Source: Streptomyces sp. NBC_01314 (GTDB lineage: Bacteria > Actinomycetota > Actinomycetes > Streptomycetales > Streptomycetaceae). From it: a stretch of DNA of 64,000 nt. How positions within the stretch are numbered: position 1 is the first letter of the stretch; every line of letters begins with the position of its first letter. Of the stretch, positions 25,617-34,950 are shown piece by piece. The position numbers and the translations under genes were made by a program. Location: assembly GCF_041435215.1 (NCBI RefSeq), contig NZ_CP108394.1, positions 1,736,001 through 1,800,000 of the forward strand. The letters are read 5' to 3'. The notes beneath the pieces are model-generated. The model was not told the DNA's origin. It worked only from the letters and a program-made list of their open reading frames with translations, and did no database searches.

Positions 25617-26803
25617 TGCGACCCTCAGTAGTCATCGGCGCGGGCATCCTCGGTCTGGCCACCGCCCGCGCCCTGCAGCGGCTGGAACCGGACCGACCCG
25701 TCCTGGTGCTGGAGAAGGAGGACCAGCCGGCCGTGCATCAGACCGGGCACAACTCCGGAGTCATCCACTCCGGGCTCTACTACAAGCCCGGCTCGCTCAA
25801 GGCTCGGCTGGCCGTCGAGGGAGCGGCGGCCCTCAAGGAGTTCTGCGTGGAGCAGGGCATCCCGATGGACGTGCCCGGCAAGCTGGTCGTCGCGACCCGC
25901 GACGCTGAACTGCCGCAACTGGACCGACTGTTGGACATCGGGCGGCAGAACGGCGTACCCGTGCGCCGGCTCGACCCGCATGAGATCACGGAACGCGAAC
26001 CGCACCTGCGCGTCCTCGGTGCCCTCGCCGTGGACTCGACCGGCACGGTCGACTACCGGCTGGTGGCCGCCGCACTCGCCGACTGCCTGCGCGCGGCCGG
26101 TGGCGAGATCCGCACCGGAGTGACGGTGACGTCGATCGACACCGTAAAAGGGGTGACCCGGGTCCGCACCTCCGACGACGTGATCGAGGCCGCCCGGGTC
26201 ACCGCGTGCGCCGGCCTGCACAGCGACCGGCTCGCCCGTGCGTCGGGCATCGATCCGGGCGTACGCATCCTGCCGTTCCGCGGCGAGTACAGCGAGATCG
26301 TGCCCGAACGCGCTCATCTGGTGAAGGGCCTGGTGTACCCGGTACCCGACCCTGAGCTTCCGTTCCTCGGAATCCACCTCACCCGCGGCATCGACGGAAC
26401 GGTCCACCTCGGTCCCAACGCCGTGCCCGCGCTGGCCCGTGAGGGCTACCGCTGGACCGACGTGGTGCCGCGCGACGTATGGGAGTCGATGTCCTATCCC
26501 GGGGCATGGAAGATGGCCCGCCGGTACGCGCGCACCGGCGTCCAGGAGATCGCACGGTCGCTGGCCGGCCGCGCCCTGGTCCGGTCGGCACAGCAGATGC
26601 TGCCCGACCTGCGCCCCGCCGATGTGCGGCGATCCGGGGCGGGCGTGCGGGCGCAGGCGGTGACGCGCGCCGGACAACTGGTCGACGACTTCCTGTTCCT
26701 GCGCGACGGCCGCACCCTGCACGTACTCAACGCGCCGTCGCCGGCCGCGACGGCGTGCCTGCCGATCGGCGAGCACATCGCTCGGGAGCTGTGCGCGGAG
26801 TGA
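25616..26803 (+). CDS. lhgO: L-2-hydroxyglutarate oxidase/dehydrogenase-like flavoprotein (LhgO)
   Basis: A 395-residue FAD-dependent oxidoreductase of the DAO/LhgO family, which oxidises L-2-hydroxyglutarate to 2-oxoglutarate and passes electrons to quinone or an acceptor. FAD-binding GAGILGLATARALQ is at the N-terminus. HQTGHNSGVIHSGLYYKPGSLKA is the family hallmark, followed by GKLVVAT and a C-terminal NAPSPAATACLPIGEHIA. It is coupled by one base to livF and is last in the operon. The real substrate may be another 2-hydroxyacid, given the nearby 2-hydroxyacid enzymes and EtfAB. Confidence 0.88.
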   Translation: MRPSVVIGAGILGLATARALQRLEPDRPVLVLEKEDQPAVHQTGHNSGVIHSGLYYKPGSLKARLAVEGAAALKEFCVEQGIPMDVPGKLVVATRDAELPQLDRLLDIGRQNGVPVRRLDPHEITEREPHLRVLGALAVDSTGTVDYRLVAAALADCLRAAGGEIRTGVTVTSIDTVKGVTRVRTSDDVIEAARVTACAGLHSDRLARASGIDPGVRILPFRGEYSEIVPERAHLVKGLVYPVPDPELPFLGIHLTRGIDGTVHLGPNAVPALAREGYRWTDVVPRDVWESMSYPGAWKMARRYARTGVQEIARSLAGRALVRSAQQMLPDLRPADVRRSGAGVRAQAVTRAGQLVDDFLFLRDGRTLHVLNAPSPAATACLPIGEHIARELCAE

Positions 26804-26977
26804 CGACGGGTTCGTGCACGCGGCCGGTACCACGCTGTTCCAAAAGGGCCGGTCGTGACCTGGAGCGATGAGCTGAGCGAGCAGGTACACGGGGCCACTT
26901 ACATGCGATGGACGACCAACGACCCGCCAAGTGCCGCCGCAGTACCAGAAACAACGCCATCCAGAACAGGACGTGTG

Positions 26978-27389
26978 GTGACCAGGACCGGACCCAGCGG
27001 AGCCGAACGGGGCATGACCTCGTACGCCGACGTCGGCTTCAGCCGCTTCCTCAGGGGCGCGTTCCTGTCCGCGGCCGGGTTCGGCTCCGAAAACCTCGAG
27101 CGGCCGGTCGTCGGTATCGAGCGCCGTCGGCGGCCCGCTCTCCCTCGTTCTGGACGGCGACCTCGTCCGGCTGGACGTCGACCACAGGCGCATCGACCTG
27201 CTGGTCGACGAGGACGAACTCGAGCGGCCACGGCTCGAACAGCCAGCCCCAACGGTCCCGGCTCGTGGCTGGCGGCGGCTGTACGCCGAGACCGTCACTC
27301 AGGCCCACCTGGGCGCCGACCTGGACTTCATGACCGACGGGTCGGGCGAGAACCCGCCGTTCGCGGTGGGGGCGATTCCCGATGCGTGA
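26978..27389 (+). pseudogene. Dihydroxyacid dehydratase (IlvD/Edd family), only both ends left
   Basis: A GTG-led frame reads TSYADVGFSRFLRGAFLSAAGF and LERPVVGI, which is the N-terminus of sugar-acid/dihydroxyacid dehydratases. At about 27120 a second frame takes over with AVGGPLSLVLDGDLVRLDV, RRIDLLVDEDELERP, RRLYAETVTQAHLGADLDFM, which is the C-terminus of the same family, ending at TGA 27387-27389. Roughly 400 central residues with the iron-sulfur cysteines are gone. The lost enzyme probably dehydrated a sugar acid or hydroxyacid in this pathway. The rest of 26804-27637 shows no gene. Confidence 0.82.
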
Positions 27390-27637
27390 GGTCCGGGCCG
27401 GCAACGGGCTCTGACCCCGATCGCTCTCGCCACCGAACGGGAGGCGGTTACGGCAGCCCGGACGACGGCCGGTGTCGCGGATCAGGCCGACGCGCGCCAT
27501 TCGCGTCCGAAGCACGACCCAGCTCGATCACCTCATGATCAACCCCACCCTTCTGACCGAGGCCCTCTCCCCCTCGTCGACAACCACGACCGCCTCATGC
27601 CCCGGTGCCCGGCGGAACCCCGAAAGGCAGACAACTG

Positions 27638-28771
27638 ATGAAGATCACTTCCGTGCGCGCCGTCGCTGTGCGTGTCCCCGTGAAGCGGCCGACCCGCATC
27701 TCGACGCGTGTTCTGGACAAGCGCGACTACGTGCTGGTGTGGGTCAAGCGTGAGGACACCGAGGAAGAAGGGATCGGCTACATCTACGCCGGCACGTCGG
27801 GCGGCGCAGTCGTCGCCGAAGCGGTCAACGGCATGCTCGCTCCGACGCTCCTCGGCCGGCCTGCTGACGACATCGTCGGGGCGTGGGACGCGATGTACCA
27901 GGAGACGCTCCTGCACGGCCGGCGGGGGGCGGTGATGCGGGCCATCTCCGCGGTCGACATCGCGCTGTGGGACCTCTCCGCGAAGCGGGCCGGCCTGCCG
28001 TTGGCGGTACTCCTGGGAGGCAGTGCCGCGTCGGTGCCGGCGTACGCCTCGGGCGGGTACTACCAGCCCGAGGAGGGGAACTGGGCCGACGCCGTGACCC
28101 GGGAGATCGCGGGCAACATCGAGAGCGGCTTCACCGACCACAAGATCAAGGTCGGCGGGCTGGCAGTCACCGAGGACGCGGCCCGGGTGCAGGCCGCGGT
28201 AAAGACGATGGAGGGCCGCGGACGCCTGGCGATCGACGCCAACAACGCCTACCGCACGGTCGCCGAGGCGGAGCGCGCGCTGCGTGCTTTCGAGGAGGCG
28301 GCCGGTGACACGGGGCTGTGGTGGTACGAGGAGCCCCTGTCACCCGACGACGTGCACGGCCACGCGCGGCTGCGCGACCGGAGCAGGACACCGATCGCCA
28401 CCGGCGAGATCGCCGCTTCCCGGTGGGAGTTCCGCGACCTGATCGAGCGCGGCGCCGCGGACATCCTCCAGTCGGACGCGGGCGTCATGGGTGGAGTCAC
28501 GGAGTTCCTGCGGGTGGCCGCGGCGGCCGCGACCTTCGCATTGCCCATCGCGCCCCACTGGCACGCGAACCTGCATGCGCACCTGTCGGCGGCGATCACG
28601 AACTGCATGACGGTCGAACACTTCGCACTGGAGAAGGACATCTACAACTTCGAACTGTTGGTCACTCCGGACACCCGTCTCGCCGTCGCCGAGGGGCACG
28701 TTCTGGTCCCCGAGCGTCCCGGGCTAGGGTTTGACCTTCAGAACGACGCAGTAAGGCGCTTCGCGATGTAG
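27638..28771 (+). CDS. Mandelate racemase-subgroup enolase-superfamily enzyme
   Basis: A 377-residue mandelate racemase/muconate lactonizing enzyme-family protein that abstracts a proton next to a carboxylate. The catalytic KxK is Lys169-Lys171 (HKIKVGG). Magnesium ligands are Asp200 (AIDANN), Glu231 (WYEEPL) and Glu257 (ATGEIA). The second base dyad Asp280 (QSDAG) and His307 (APHWH) is also present, as in mandelate racemase and many acid-sugar dehydratases. Which acid it uses cannot be told. Start ATG 27638 follows GAAAGGCAG. It precedes an IclR regulator by 54 bp. Confidence 0.88.
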   Translation: MKITSVRAVAVRVPVKRPTRISTRVLDKRDYVLVWVKREDTEEEGIGYIYAGTSGGAVVAEAVNGMLAPTLLGRPADDIVGAWDAMYQETLLHGRRGAVMRAISAVDIALWDLSAKRAGLPLAVLLGGSAASVPAYASGGYYQPEEGNWADAVTREIAGNIESGFTDHKIKVGGLAVTEDAARVQAAVKTMEGRGRLAIDANNAYRTVAEAERALRAFEEAAGDTGLWWYEEPLSPDDVHGHARLRDRSRTPIATGEIAASRWEFRDLIERGAADILQSDAGVMGGVTEFLRVAAAAATFALPIAPHWHANLHAHLSAAITNCMTVEHFALEKDIYNFELLVTPDTRLAVAEGHVLVPERPGLGFDLQNDAVRRFAM

Positions 28772-28825
28772 TCATGTCGGCGACGTGACCGGGTCGCATG
28801 CGCAGTGGAGTGGAGGATTGTTTCG

Positions 28826-29602
28826 ATGAGCTATGACGGCGGCATCGCCTCGGTGGAGCGCGCTCTCGAGCTCATGGAGGCCCTGCTCGACGGACCGGTG
28901 GGTGCGACGGCCCTGGCCGCGCGGATGGGCGTCAGCAAGGCGACCGCCTTCCGGATCGCCCGCACGCTGCAGAACAAGGGGTACGTGGTCCAGCTCGACG
29001 ACACCCGGTACACCCTCGGCCCGCGCTGCCTGATGCTCGCCGCCTGGGCCTTCGGGCACATCGACATCCGTCGCGAGCTGCGCTGGGCCGAGGAGGAGAT
29101 CTACGAGCGCACCGGAGAGACCGTGCTCCTCTCGGTGCTCGCGGGCAGGAGCTCGGTCTGCGTCGACTCCATCCCGTCGAAGCACTCCGTCGTCTCCATC
29201 GCCTCGGTGGGCGAGGTCTGGCCGGCCCACACCAGCTCCGCAGGCTTGTCCTTCCTCGCCGACGACCCCACGCTCCTCGAGACGTACCTCGAGGAGCCGC
29301 TGCAGGCAGCGACCGGGCGCACCGTGGCGGATCCCGACGAGTTGCGGCGGCTCCTGGCCCAGTACCGGGCTGATGGTTACGCCGTCAACCGCGGCTACTG
29401 GCGGGACGGCGTGTGCGCCGTGGGCGCTGTGGTCCACGACGCCAGCGGCAGGGCCATCGCGGCGCTGTCGGCGATGATGCCCGAGTTCCGGCTGGAGGAG
29501 GCCGGGGTCGAAGAGCTGGGCCTCCTCGTCATGGACGTCGCCGCGCGCGCCAGCGAGCGGCTCGGCTATCGCGGCAGCAAGCCGGTCAACCCCACCGTCT
29601 GA
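28826..29602 (+). CDS. IclR-family transcriptional regulator
   Basis: A 258-residue IclR protein. The winged-helix domain covers about 7-65 (IASVERALELMEALLDG, TALAARMGVSKATAFRIARTLQNKGYV). The effector domain follows (RRELRWAEEEIYERTGETVLLSVL, then TSSAGLSFLA, and the conserved GYAVNRGYWRDGVCAVGA). IclR proteins bind small carboxylates or aromatics. It is probably co-transcribed with the enolase-superfamily gene before it. The start at 28826 follows GGAGGATTG. A decayed duplicate of its own 3' end lies directly downstream. Confidence 0.87.
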   Translation: MSYDGGIASVERALELMEALLDGPVGATALAARMGVSKATAFRIARTLQNKGYVVQLDDTRYTLGPRCLMLAAWAFGHIDIRRELRWAEEEIYERTGETVLLSVLAGRSSVCVDSIPSKHSVVSIASVGEVWPAHTSSAGLSFLADDPTLLETYLEEPLQAATGRTVADPDELRRLLAQYRADGYAVNRGYWRDGVCAVGAVVHDASGRAIAALSAMMPEFRLEEAGVEELGLLVMDVAARASERLGYRGSKPVNPTV

Positions 29603-29639
29603 CCCGACCGCGTCCTCAACCTGACCACCATTTCCTGCC

Positions 29640-29870
29640 GGTTACGCCGTCGACCGCAGCTTCTGGTGGGACGGCGTATACGCCGTGGGCACTATCGGCG
29701 CTGATGCCCGGTTCCGGCTGGAGGAGGCCGGGGTCGAAGACCAGGGCCTCATCGTCATGACGTCGCCGCGCGCGCCGGCGAGCGGTGACGCTATCGCGGC
29801 AGCACGCCGGTCAACCCCACCGTCCGACCCCGTCGCGTCCGCGCAACCTGACCACCCCCAGCCCAGCCCC
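29640..29870 (+). repeat. Decayed tandem duplicate of the IclR gene tail
   Basis: From 29640 the sequence repeats 29373-29625 imperfectly: GGTTACGCCGTC again, then GACGGCGT(A)TACGCCGTGGGC, TTCCGGCTGGAGGAGGCC, GTCGAAGA and GGTCAACCCCACCGTC. It differs by substitutions, a deletion of about 50 bases, and small indels that shift the frame after FRLEEAGVED. It is not an expressed gene. The rest of 29603-30127 holds nothing I can name apart from the 5' leader of the GMC gene. Confidence 0.85.
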
Positions 29871-30127
29871 CAGTCTCGACGCCCTGGCGCTCGGCGGCGG
29901 ACGATGGAGCAGTGGGCGTGCCCCAGTCGCGGGCTATGACGACCTGCGAGCTGGTCCCAAGAAGGCAGTGCTGTTTCTTTTTCGAGCATGGGGTTGCGCT
30001 CTGAGAAACATCTGCTTAACGTCCGTGGCGGTGAACGTCCCTCGCCGGCTCGGCCGGACGACGTCGCCGATCTCCTTGGGGGAGCGGCCTGGCGCATGTC
30101 GCCTCAACCCGGAAAGTGCAGGGATCA

Positions 30128-31780
30128 ATGACGATCAACCAGAGTGTCGACCTCCCGGACGTCGCTGACGTCCTGGTCATCGGGGCCGGTGCATCCGGCT
30201 CGGTGGCGGTCAAGGCTCTCGCCGAGAGCGGCTTCTCGGTGGTGTGTCTCGAACAGGGCGACTGGACTCCGCCCAGTGCCTTCGCCGGCGACAAGCCGGA
30301 GTGGGAGCTGGTCAAGCAGAAGCAGTGGCACCCCAACCCCAACGTGCGCGCCAACGCGGCGGACTATCCCGTCGACACCAGTGAGTCGGACGTCAACCCG
30401 CTGATGTACTCCGGCGTGGGAGGCAGCACGATCCTCTACGCCGCGCACTGGTGCCGCTTCCTCCCTTCGGACTTCCGAGTCAGGACCCTCGACGGGATCG
30501 CCGACGACTGGCCCTTCGACTACGCGGAACTCCAGCCGTTCTACGAGCGCATGGACCGCGAGGTCGGCGTCTCGGGTCTCGGCGACAATCCGGCGTACCC
30601 GCCGGGTGCGGCCTATCCCCTGCCCCCTCTGCCGATCGGCAAGATCGGACGCAAGGCCGCCGAGGGCATGGACCGGCTCGGCTGGCACTGGTGGCCCGGC
30701 GCGAACTCCATCCCGTCCCGCGAGTACCGGCACCGCCCCAGCTGCCTGCGCTACGGCACCTGCCTGACAGGCTGCCCGGCCGGCGCCAAGGCAAGCACCG
30801 ACCTCACCCACTGGCCGGACGCCCTCAAGGCCGGAGCCAGGCTGGTGACCGGCGCACGCGTCAGCGAGGTCACCGTCGACGCGCAGGGCCGTGCGAGCGG
30901 CGCCGTCTACATCGACCGCAACGGCACCGAGCGGCGCCAGAAGGCCGGGGTCGTGATTGTCGCGGCCAACGGCGTCGGCACGCCGCGGCTGCTGCAGATG
31001 TCGACGTCGGCTCTCTTCCCCGACGGCCTGGCCAACAGTTCCGGGCTGGTCGGACGCAACCTCATGATGCACCCCTACGGCGCCGTCGTCGGGACGTATG
31101 AGGACCCGCTGGACAGCTGGCTGGGCCCCGCCGGTCAGTCGATCGAGTCGATGCAGTTCTACGAGACCGACACCTCGCGCGGGTTCGTACGCGGTGCGAA
31201 GTGGAACGTCATGCCCAGCGGCGGTCCGCTCGGGATGCGCTCGGGGTACGGCGGCCGGCCGGTCGACGAGTCGTGGGGGGCGAACTTCCACCGCAACGTC
31301 AAGGCCAACCTCGGGCGGTCGTTCGAGTGGGGCATCATCGCCGAAGACCTGCCCGACGAGGCCAACCGCGTCGTACTCGATCCCGAGCTGACCGACTCCG
31401 ACGGCCTGCCCGCACCCAAGCTGATCTACACGAGCTCCGAGAACACCAGCCGCCTCATCGACTTCCACGTGGACCGCGCGCGTGAGGCCCACGAGGCGGC
31501 GGGCGCCATCACCACCTCGGAAACCAGACTCATGCGTGACTGCGGGTGGCACCTGCTCGGCACCGCCCGGATGGGCAACGACCCCGCCAGATCGGTCATC
31601 GACCAGTGGGGCAGGGCCCACGACGTGCCCAACCTCTACGTCATCGACGGCAGCACCTTCGTGACATCGTCCGGCGTCAACCCGACAGCGACGATCATGG
31701 CGCTCGCGCTCCGCTCGGTCGAACACCTCATCGCCAACCGCCGGGACCAGACCGTGTCCTCGGCGCCCGTCACTCTCTAA
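30128..31780 (+). CDS. GMC-family FAD oxidoreductase
   Basis: A 550-residue GMC oxidoreductase (glucose-methanol-choline type). The FAD-binding ADVLVIGAGASGSVA is at 13-27. The active-site His is in GWHLLGTARMGNDP and the conserved Asn in SSGVNPTATIMALAL near the C-terminus. A four-cysteine-like stretch CLRYGTCLTGCPAGAK, found in gluconate- and sorbitol-dehydrogenase-like GMC members, is present. It pairs with the small protein encoded 12 bp downstream, which resembles gluconate 2-dehydrogenase subunit 3, so the two likely form a dehydrogenase complex. No secretion signal is visible, so a cytoplasmic role linked to EtfAB is plausible. ATG 30128 is chosen over a GTG at 30116. Confidence 0.88.
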   Translation: MTINQSVDLPDVADVLVIGAGASGSVAVKALAESGFSVVCLEQGDWTPPSAFAGDKPEWELVKQKQWHPNPNVRANAADYPVDTSESDVNPLMYSGVGGSTILYAAHWCRFLPSDFRVRTLDGIADDWPFDYAELQPFYERMDREVGVSGLGDNPAYPPGAAYPLPPLPIGKIGRKAAEGMDRLGWHWWPGANSIPSREYRHRPSCLRYGTCLTGCPAGAKASTDLTHWPDALKAGARLVTGARVSEVTVDAQGRASGAVYIDRNGTERRQKAGVVIVAANGVGTPRLLQMSTSALFPDGLANSSGLVGRNLMMHPYGAVVGTYEDPLDSWLGPAGQSIESMQFYETDTSRGFVRGAKWNVMPSGGPLGMRSGYGGRPVDESWGANFHRNVKANLGRSFEWGIIAEDLPDEANRVVLDPELTDSDGLPAPKLIYTSSENTSRLIDFHVDRAREAHEAAGAITTSETRLMRDCGWHLLGTARMGNDPARSVIDQWGRAHDVPNLYVIDGSTFVTSSGVNPTATIMALALRSVEHLIANRRDQTVSSAPVTL

Positions 31781-31792
31781 GGAGCGCTCTCC

Positions 31793-32215
31793 ATGCTCAC
31801 TCCTGACCAGCGCGAACGGTTCGCCTCGCTCGCGGACCTCCTCATCCCTGCCGCCGAGGGCATGCCCTCGGCCAGCCAGGCAGAGGTGCCGACCAGATGG
31901 CTCGACGACGCCCTGGGATACCGGCCGGACCTGGTGCCCGCCCTCAACGAGGCCCTGCAGGCAGCCGGCGACCTCCCTGCCGACGAGGCCATCGAGGTGC
32001 TCAACCGGGACCACATCCCGGCATTCGAGGCGTTCGGCACGCTGACGGCAGGTGCCTATTTCCTCAATCCCGATGTGCGGCAGCTCATCGGCTATCCGGG
32101 CCAGGTGGCCACGCCGCCGAAAGACGACACCCACACGTACTTCGACCTGCTGGAGAACGTGGTGGAGCGTGGCCAGGTCTACCGGGACGTGCCCGGCGTC
32201 GACCAACCGTCGTGA
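31793..32215 (+). CDS. Gluconate 2-dehydrogenase subunit 3-like small subunit
   Basis: A 140-residue protein resembling the small subunit family of GMC dehydrogenases: LTPDQRERFASLADLLIPAAEGMPSAS at the N-terminus, a middle ADEAIEVLNRDHIPAFEAFGTLTAGAYF, and a tail with VRQLIGYPGQ. The usual Tat signal of periplasmic members is missing, matching the unsignalled GMC partner. AAGGAGCG precedes the ATG at 31793. The 12-bp gap to the GMC gene implies coexpression. It carries no cofactor motif and probably stabilises or matures the large subunit. Confidence 0.8.
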   Translation: MLTPDQRERFASLADLLIPAAEGMPSASQAEVPTRWLDDALGYRPDLVPALNEALQAAGDLPADEAIEVLNRDHIPAFEAFGTLTAGAYFLNPDVRQLIGYPGQVATPPKDDTHTYFDLLENVVERGQVYRDVPGVDQPS

Positions 32216-32253
32216 CGGGCCGAACGAACAGCACTTCACGTCAGGGAGGTCAC

Positions 32254-33039
32254 ATGAGCCTGAGGATCGTTGTCACTGTGAAGTACGTGCCCGACGCCAC
32301 CGGCGACCGGCACTTCGCCGATGACCTGACCGTCGACCGTGACGACGTGGACGGCCTGCTCTCCGAGCTGGACGAGTACGCGGTCGAGCAGGCGCTGCAG
32401 ATCGCCGACGAGGCCGACGACGCCGAGATCACCGTGCTGACCGTTGGTCCGGAGGACGCCAAGGACGCGCTGCGCAAGGCGCTGTCGATGGGCGCGGACA
32501 AGGCGATCCACGTCGAGGACGACGACCTGCACGGCACCGACGCCATCGGTACCTCGCTGGTGCTGGCCAAGGCGATCGAGAAGGCCGGCTACGACCTGGT
32601 GATCTCCGGCATGGCGTCCACGGACGGCACGATGGGTGTCGTGCCGGCGCTGCTGGCCGAGCGTCTGGGTGTTCCGCAGGTCACGCTGCTGTCGGAGGTC
32701 TCGGTCGAGGACGGCACGGTCAGGGGCCGCCGTGACGGCGACGCCGCCTCCGAGCAGCTGGAGGCCTCTCTCCCGGCCGTGGTGTCGGTCACCGACCAGT
32801 CGGGCGAGGCGCGGTACCCGTCCTTCAAGGGCATCATGGCCGCGAAGAAGAAGCCGGTGCAGGCCTGGGGCCTGTCCGACCTCGACATCGAGGCCGAGGA
32901 CGTCGGTCTGGAGGGCGCCCACACGGTCGTCGCCTCCGCGGCCGAGCGTCCGGCGCGCACCGCCGGCACGATCGTCAAGGACGAGGGCGAGGGCGGCAAG
33001 CAGCTCGCCGCCTTTCTCGCGCAGCGCACATTCATGTGA
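32254..33039 (+). CDS. etfB: Electron transfer flavoprotein beta subunit
   Basis: A 261-residue EtfB. Family marks: VVTVKYVPDATGDRHF, the AMP-binding stretch GMASTDGTMGVVPALLAERLG, and the recognition-loop region LPAVVSVTDQSGEARYPSFKGIMAAKKK. With EtfA it carries electrons from acyl-CoA, hydroxyacid or other flavin dehydrogenases. GGGAGG precedes the ATG. Its location directly behind the GMC pair suggests that those enzymes, or LhgO, reduce it. No ETF-quinone oxidoreductase gene is present here. Confidence 0.93.
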   Translation: MSLRIVVTVKYVPDATGDRHFADDLTVDRDDVDGLLSELDEYAVEQALQIADEADDAEITVLTVGPEDAKDALRKALSMGADKAIHVEDDDLHGTDAIGTSLVLAKAIEKAGYDLVISGMASTDGTMGVVPALLAERLGVPQVTLLSEVSVEDGTVRGRRDGDAASEQLEASLPAVVSVTDQSGEARYPSFKGIMAAKKKPVQAWGLSDLDIEAEDVGLEGAHTVVASAAERPARTAGTIVKDEGEGGKQLAAFLAQRTFM

Positions 33040-33086
33040 TGCCGCCTCGCGAGCCGGAAGTTCATCTGAGAAGGGTTCACGGATCC

Positions 33087-34049
33087 ATGGCTGAAGTTCT
33101 CGTCTACGTCGACCACGTGGACGGCGCCGTCCGCAAGCCGACGTTGGAGCTGTTGACGCTCGCTCGTGGCATCGGTTCGCCGGTCGCGGTGGCGCTGGGG
33201 GCGGGTGCTGCTGACACGGCCGCGGTGCTGGCCGAACATGGTGCGACCCGCGTTCTCACCCACGAGGCCGCCGAGTACGGCGACTACTTGGTCGTCCCGA
33301 AGGTGGACGCCCTGCAGGCCGCGTACGAGGCCGTCTCCCCGGCCGCCGTGCTGGTCCCGTCCTCCGCGGAGGGCAAGGAGATCGCCGCGCGCCTGGCGCT
33401 GCGCATCGGCTCCGGAATCATCACCGACGCGGTCGGCCTGGTGGCCGGCGAGGAGGGCCCGGTGGCCACCCAGTCGGTGTTCGCCGCGTCCTTCACCACC
33501 AAGTCCCGTGTCTCCAAGGGCATCCCGGTCATCACGGTCAAGGCCAACAGCGCGGCGGTGGAGGCGGCTCCGACCGCCGGTGCGATCGAGGCACTGTCGG
33601 TCACTTTCTCCGCGCAGGCGACCGGTACCAAGGTCACCGGGCGTACGCCGCGTGAGTCGACCGGGCGTCCGGAGCTGACCGAGGCCGCGATCGTGGTCTC
33701 CGGCGGCCGTGGCGTGGGCGGCGCGGAGAACTTCGCGATCATCGAGGCGCTCGCCGACTCCCTCGGCGCGGCCGTCGGCGCCTCGCGTGCCGCCGTCGAC
33801 GCCGGCTGGTACCCGCACTCCAACCAGGTCGGCCAGACCGGCAAGTCGGTCTCGCCGCAGCTGTACATCGCCTCCGGTATCTCCGGCGCGATCCAGCACC
33901 GGGCCGGCATGCAGACCTCGAAGACGATCGTGGCGATCAACAAGGACGCCGAGGCCCCGATCTTCGACCTGGTCGATTACGGCGTGGTCGGCGACCTCTT
34001 CGACGTCGTCCCCCAGCTCACCGAAGAGGTCACGTGCCGGAGAGCATGA
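33087..34049 (+). CDS. etfA: Electron transfer flavoprotein alpha subunit
   Basis: A 320-residue EtfA, FAD-binding. The C-terminal FAD domain is evident: [60 protein letters not shown] and [22 protein letters not shown]. It partners EtfB 47 bp upstream. The C-terminus reads TEEVTCRRA, and its stop overlaps the ATG of an IclR gene (ATGA), an unusual coupling of EtfA to a regulator. This ETF pair is probably dedicated to the island. Confidence 0.93.
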   Translation: MAEVLVYVDHVDGAVRKPTLELLTLARGIGSPVAVALGAGAADTAAVLAEHGATRVLTHEAAEYGDYLVVPKVDALQAAYEAVSPAAVLVPSSAEGKEIAARLALRIGSGIITDAVGLVAGEEGPVATQSVFAASFTTKSRVSKGIPVITVKANSAAVEAAPTAGAIEALSVTFSAQATGTKVTGRTPRESTGRPELTEAAIVVSGGRGVGGAENFAIIEALADSLGAAVGASRAAVDAGWYPHSNQVGQTGKSVSPQLYIASGISGAIQHRAGMQTSKTIVAINKDAEAPIFDLVDYGVVGDLFDVVPQLTEEVTCRRA

Positions 34050-34837
34050 ATGCGCGCTACCGGATCTCCTCCCTCGACAAGGGCCTGAAAGTCCTTTCCT
34101 CCTTCACTCCGCAACGACGTCAACTCGGCGCCAGCGAAGTGGCACGGCTTTCCGGCATACCGGTGTCGACTGCTTACCGTATTCTGCGCACTCTGGCGGA
34201 TTCTGGATTTGTCGAGCAGCTCGAAGACGGAAACTTCACACCGGCCGTGGGTGTCCTGAAGCTCGGCTTTGCGGCATTGCAGAGCAACGAAGTGGTCGAG
34301 GCTGCGAGCGGTCCGCTGAGGGAGCTTCGGAAGAGCACGGGTGAGACATGCAATCTCGGCGTCCTTTCCTGTGGCGACGTCGTCTACCTGTTGCGCTACA
34401 AGACGTCGCACTATGTCATCGGCAATGTCTCGGTGGGCTCCTCGCTGGCGGCCACCTGTACGGCCATGGGCAAGACCCTGCTGGCGACGCTGGAGCCGGA
34501 GGAGCTGAGCGGAGTGCTGGCGGGCATGGACCTGGGGCGCGCCGGAGTCGGGCCGCGTGCTCACCGGACCGCCGAGACACTGATGGCGGACCTGGCGGAA
34601 ACCCGGGACCGCGGTTGGGGCATGCAGGACGAGGAGGTGGCACACGGCCTGCGCGCGATCGCCCTGCCGGTCCGCAACCTCGACGGCGTCGTCGCGGCGG
34701 TCGGGATCTCGGTCGAGGGCGCTCGGTGGTCGCGGGAGCGGATGATCACGGAGATTCTCGACGCCCTTCGGGAGACCGCACAGAAAGTGTCGCTGCGACT
34801 GGGACATCTCGAAGGCGTCACTGTTTATCCCCGTTGA
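34046..34837 (+). CDS. IclR-family transcriptional regulator (second)
   Basis: A 263-residue IclR regulator. HTH: ISSLDKGLKVLSSFT, LGASEVARLSGIPVSTAYRILRTLADSGFV. Effector domain: STGETCNLGVLSCGDVVYLL, AATCTAMGKTLLATL, then DRGWGMQDEEVAHGLRAIALPV. The ATG at 34046 overlaps the etfA stop; a GTG at 34034 in the same frame is possible. Codon use at the 5' end is less GC-rich than in the etf genes, which hints at a separate origin. It is distinct from the IclR at 28826 and may answer to another intermediate. Confidence 0.87.
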   Translation: MNARYRISSLDKGLKVLSSFTPQRRQLGASEVARLSGIPVSTAYRILRTLADSGFVEQLEDGNFTPAVGVLKLGFAALQSNEVVEAASGPLRELRKSTGETCNLGVLSCGDVVYLLRYKTSHYVIGNVSVGSSLAATCTAMGKTLLATLEPEELSGVLAGMDLGRAGVGPRAHRTAETLMADLAETRDRGWGMQDEEVAHGLRAIALPVRNLDGVVAAVGISVEGARWSRERMITEILDALRETAQKVSLRLGHLEGVTVYPR

Positions 34838-34950
34838 GCAGGCACTTCGAGAAGGCGCCTCGATCCTTCTCGGTGCATGAGAAGTCCGCGACTCCGATGC
34901 GATGCGTGAGAAGCGGAACTCGACATCTCGTCGAAATTTATTCGCGGACG

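Noticed and set aside
30125..32239. A 704-codon open frame on the minus strand
   Set aside because: It lies opposite the GMC gene and its small subunit, is Arg/Gly/Val-rich with no family motif, and is a typical antisense shadow in high-GC DNA.
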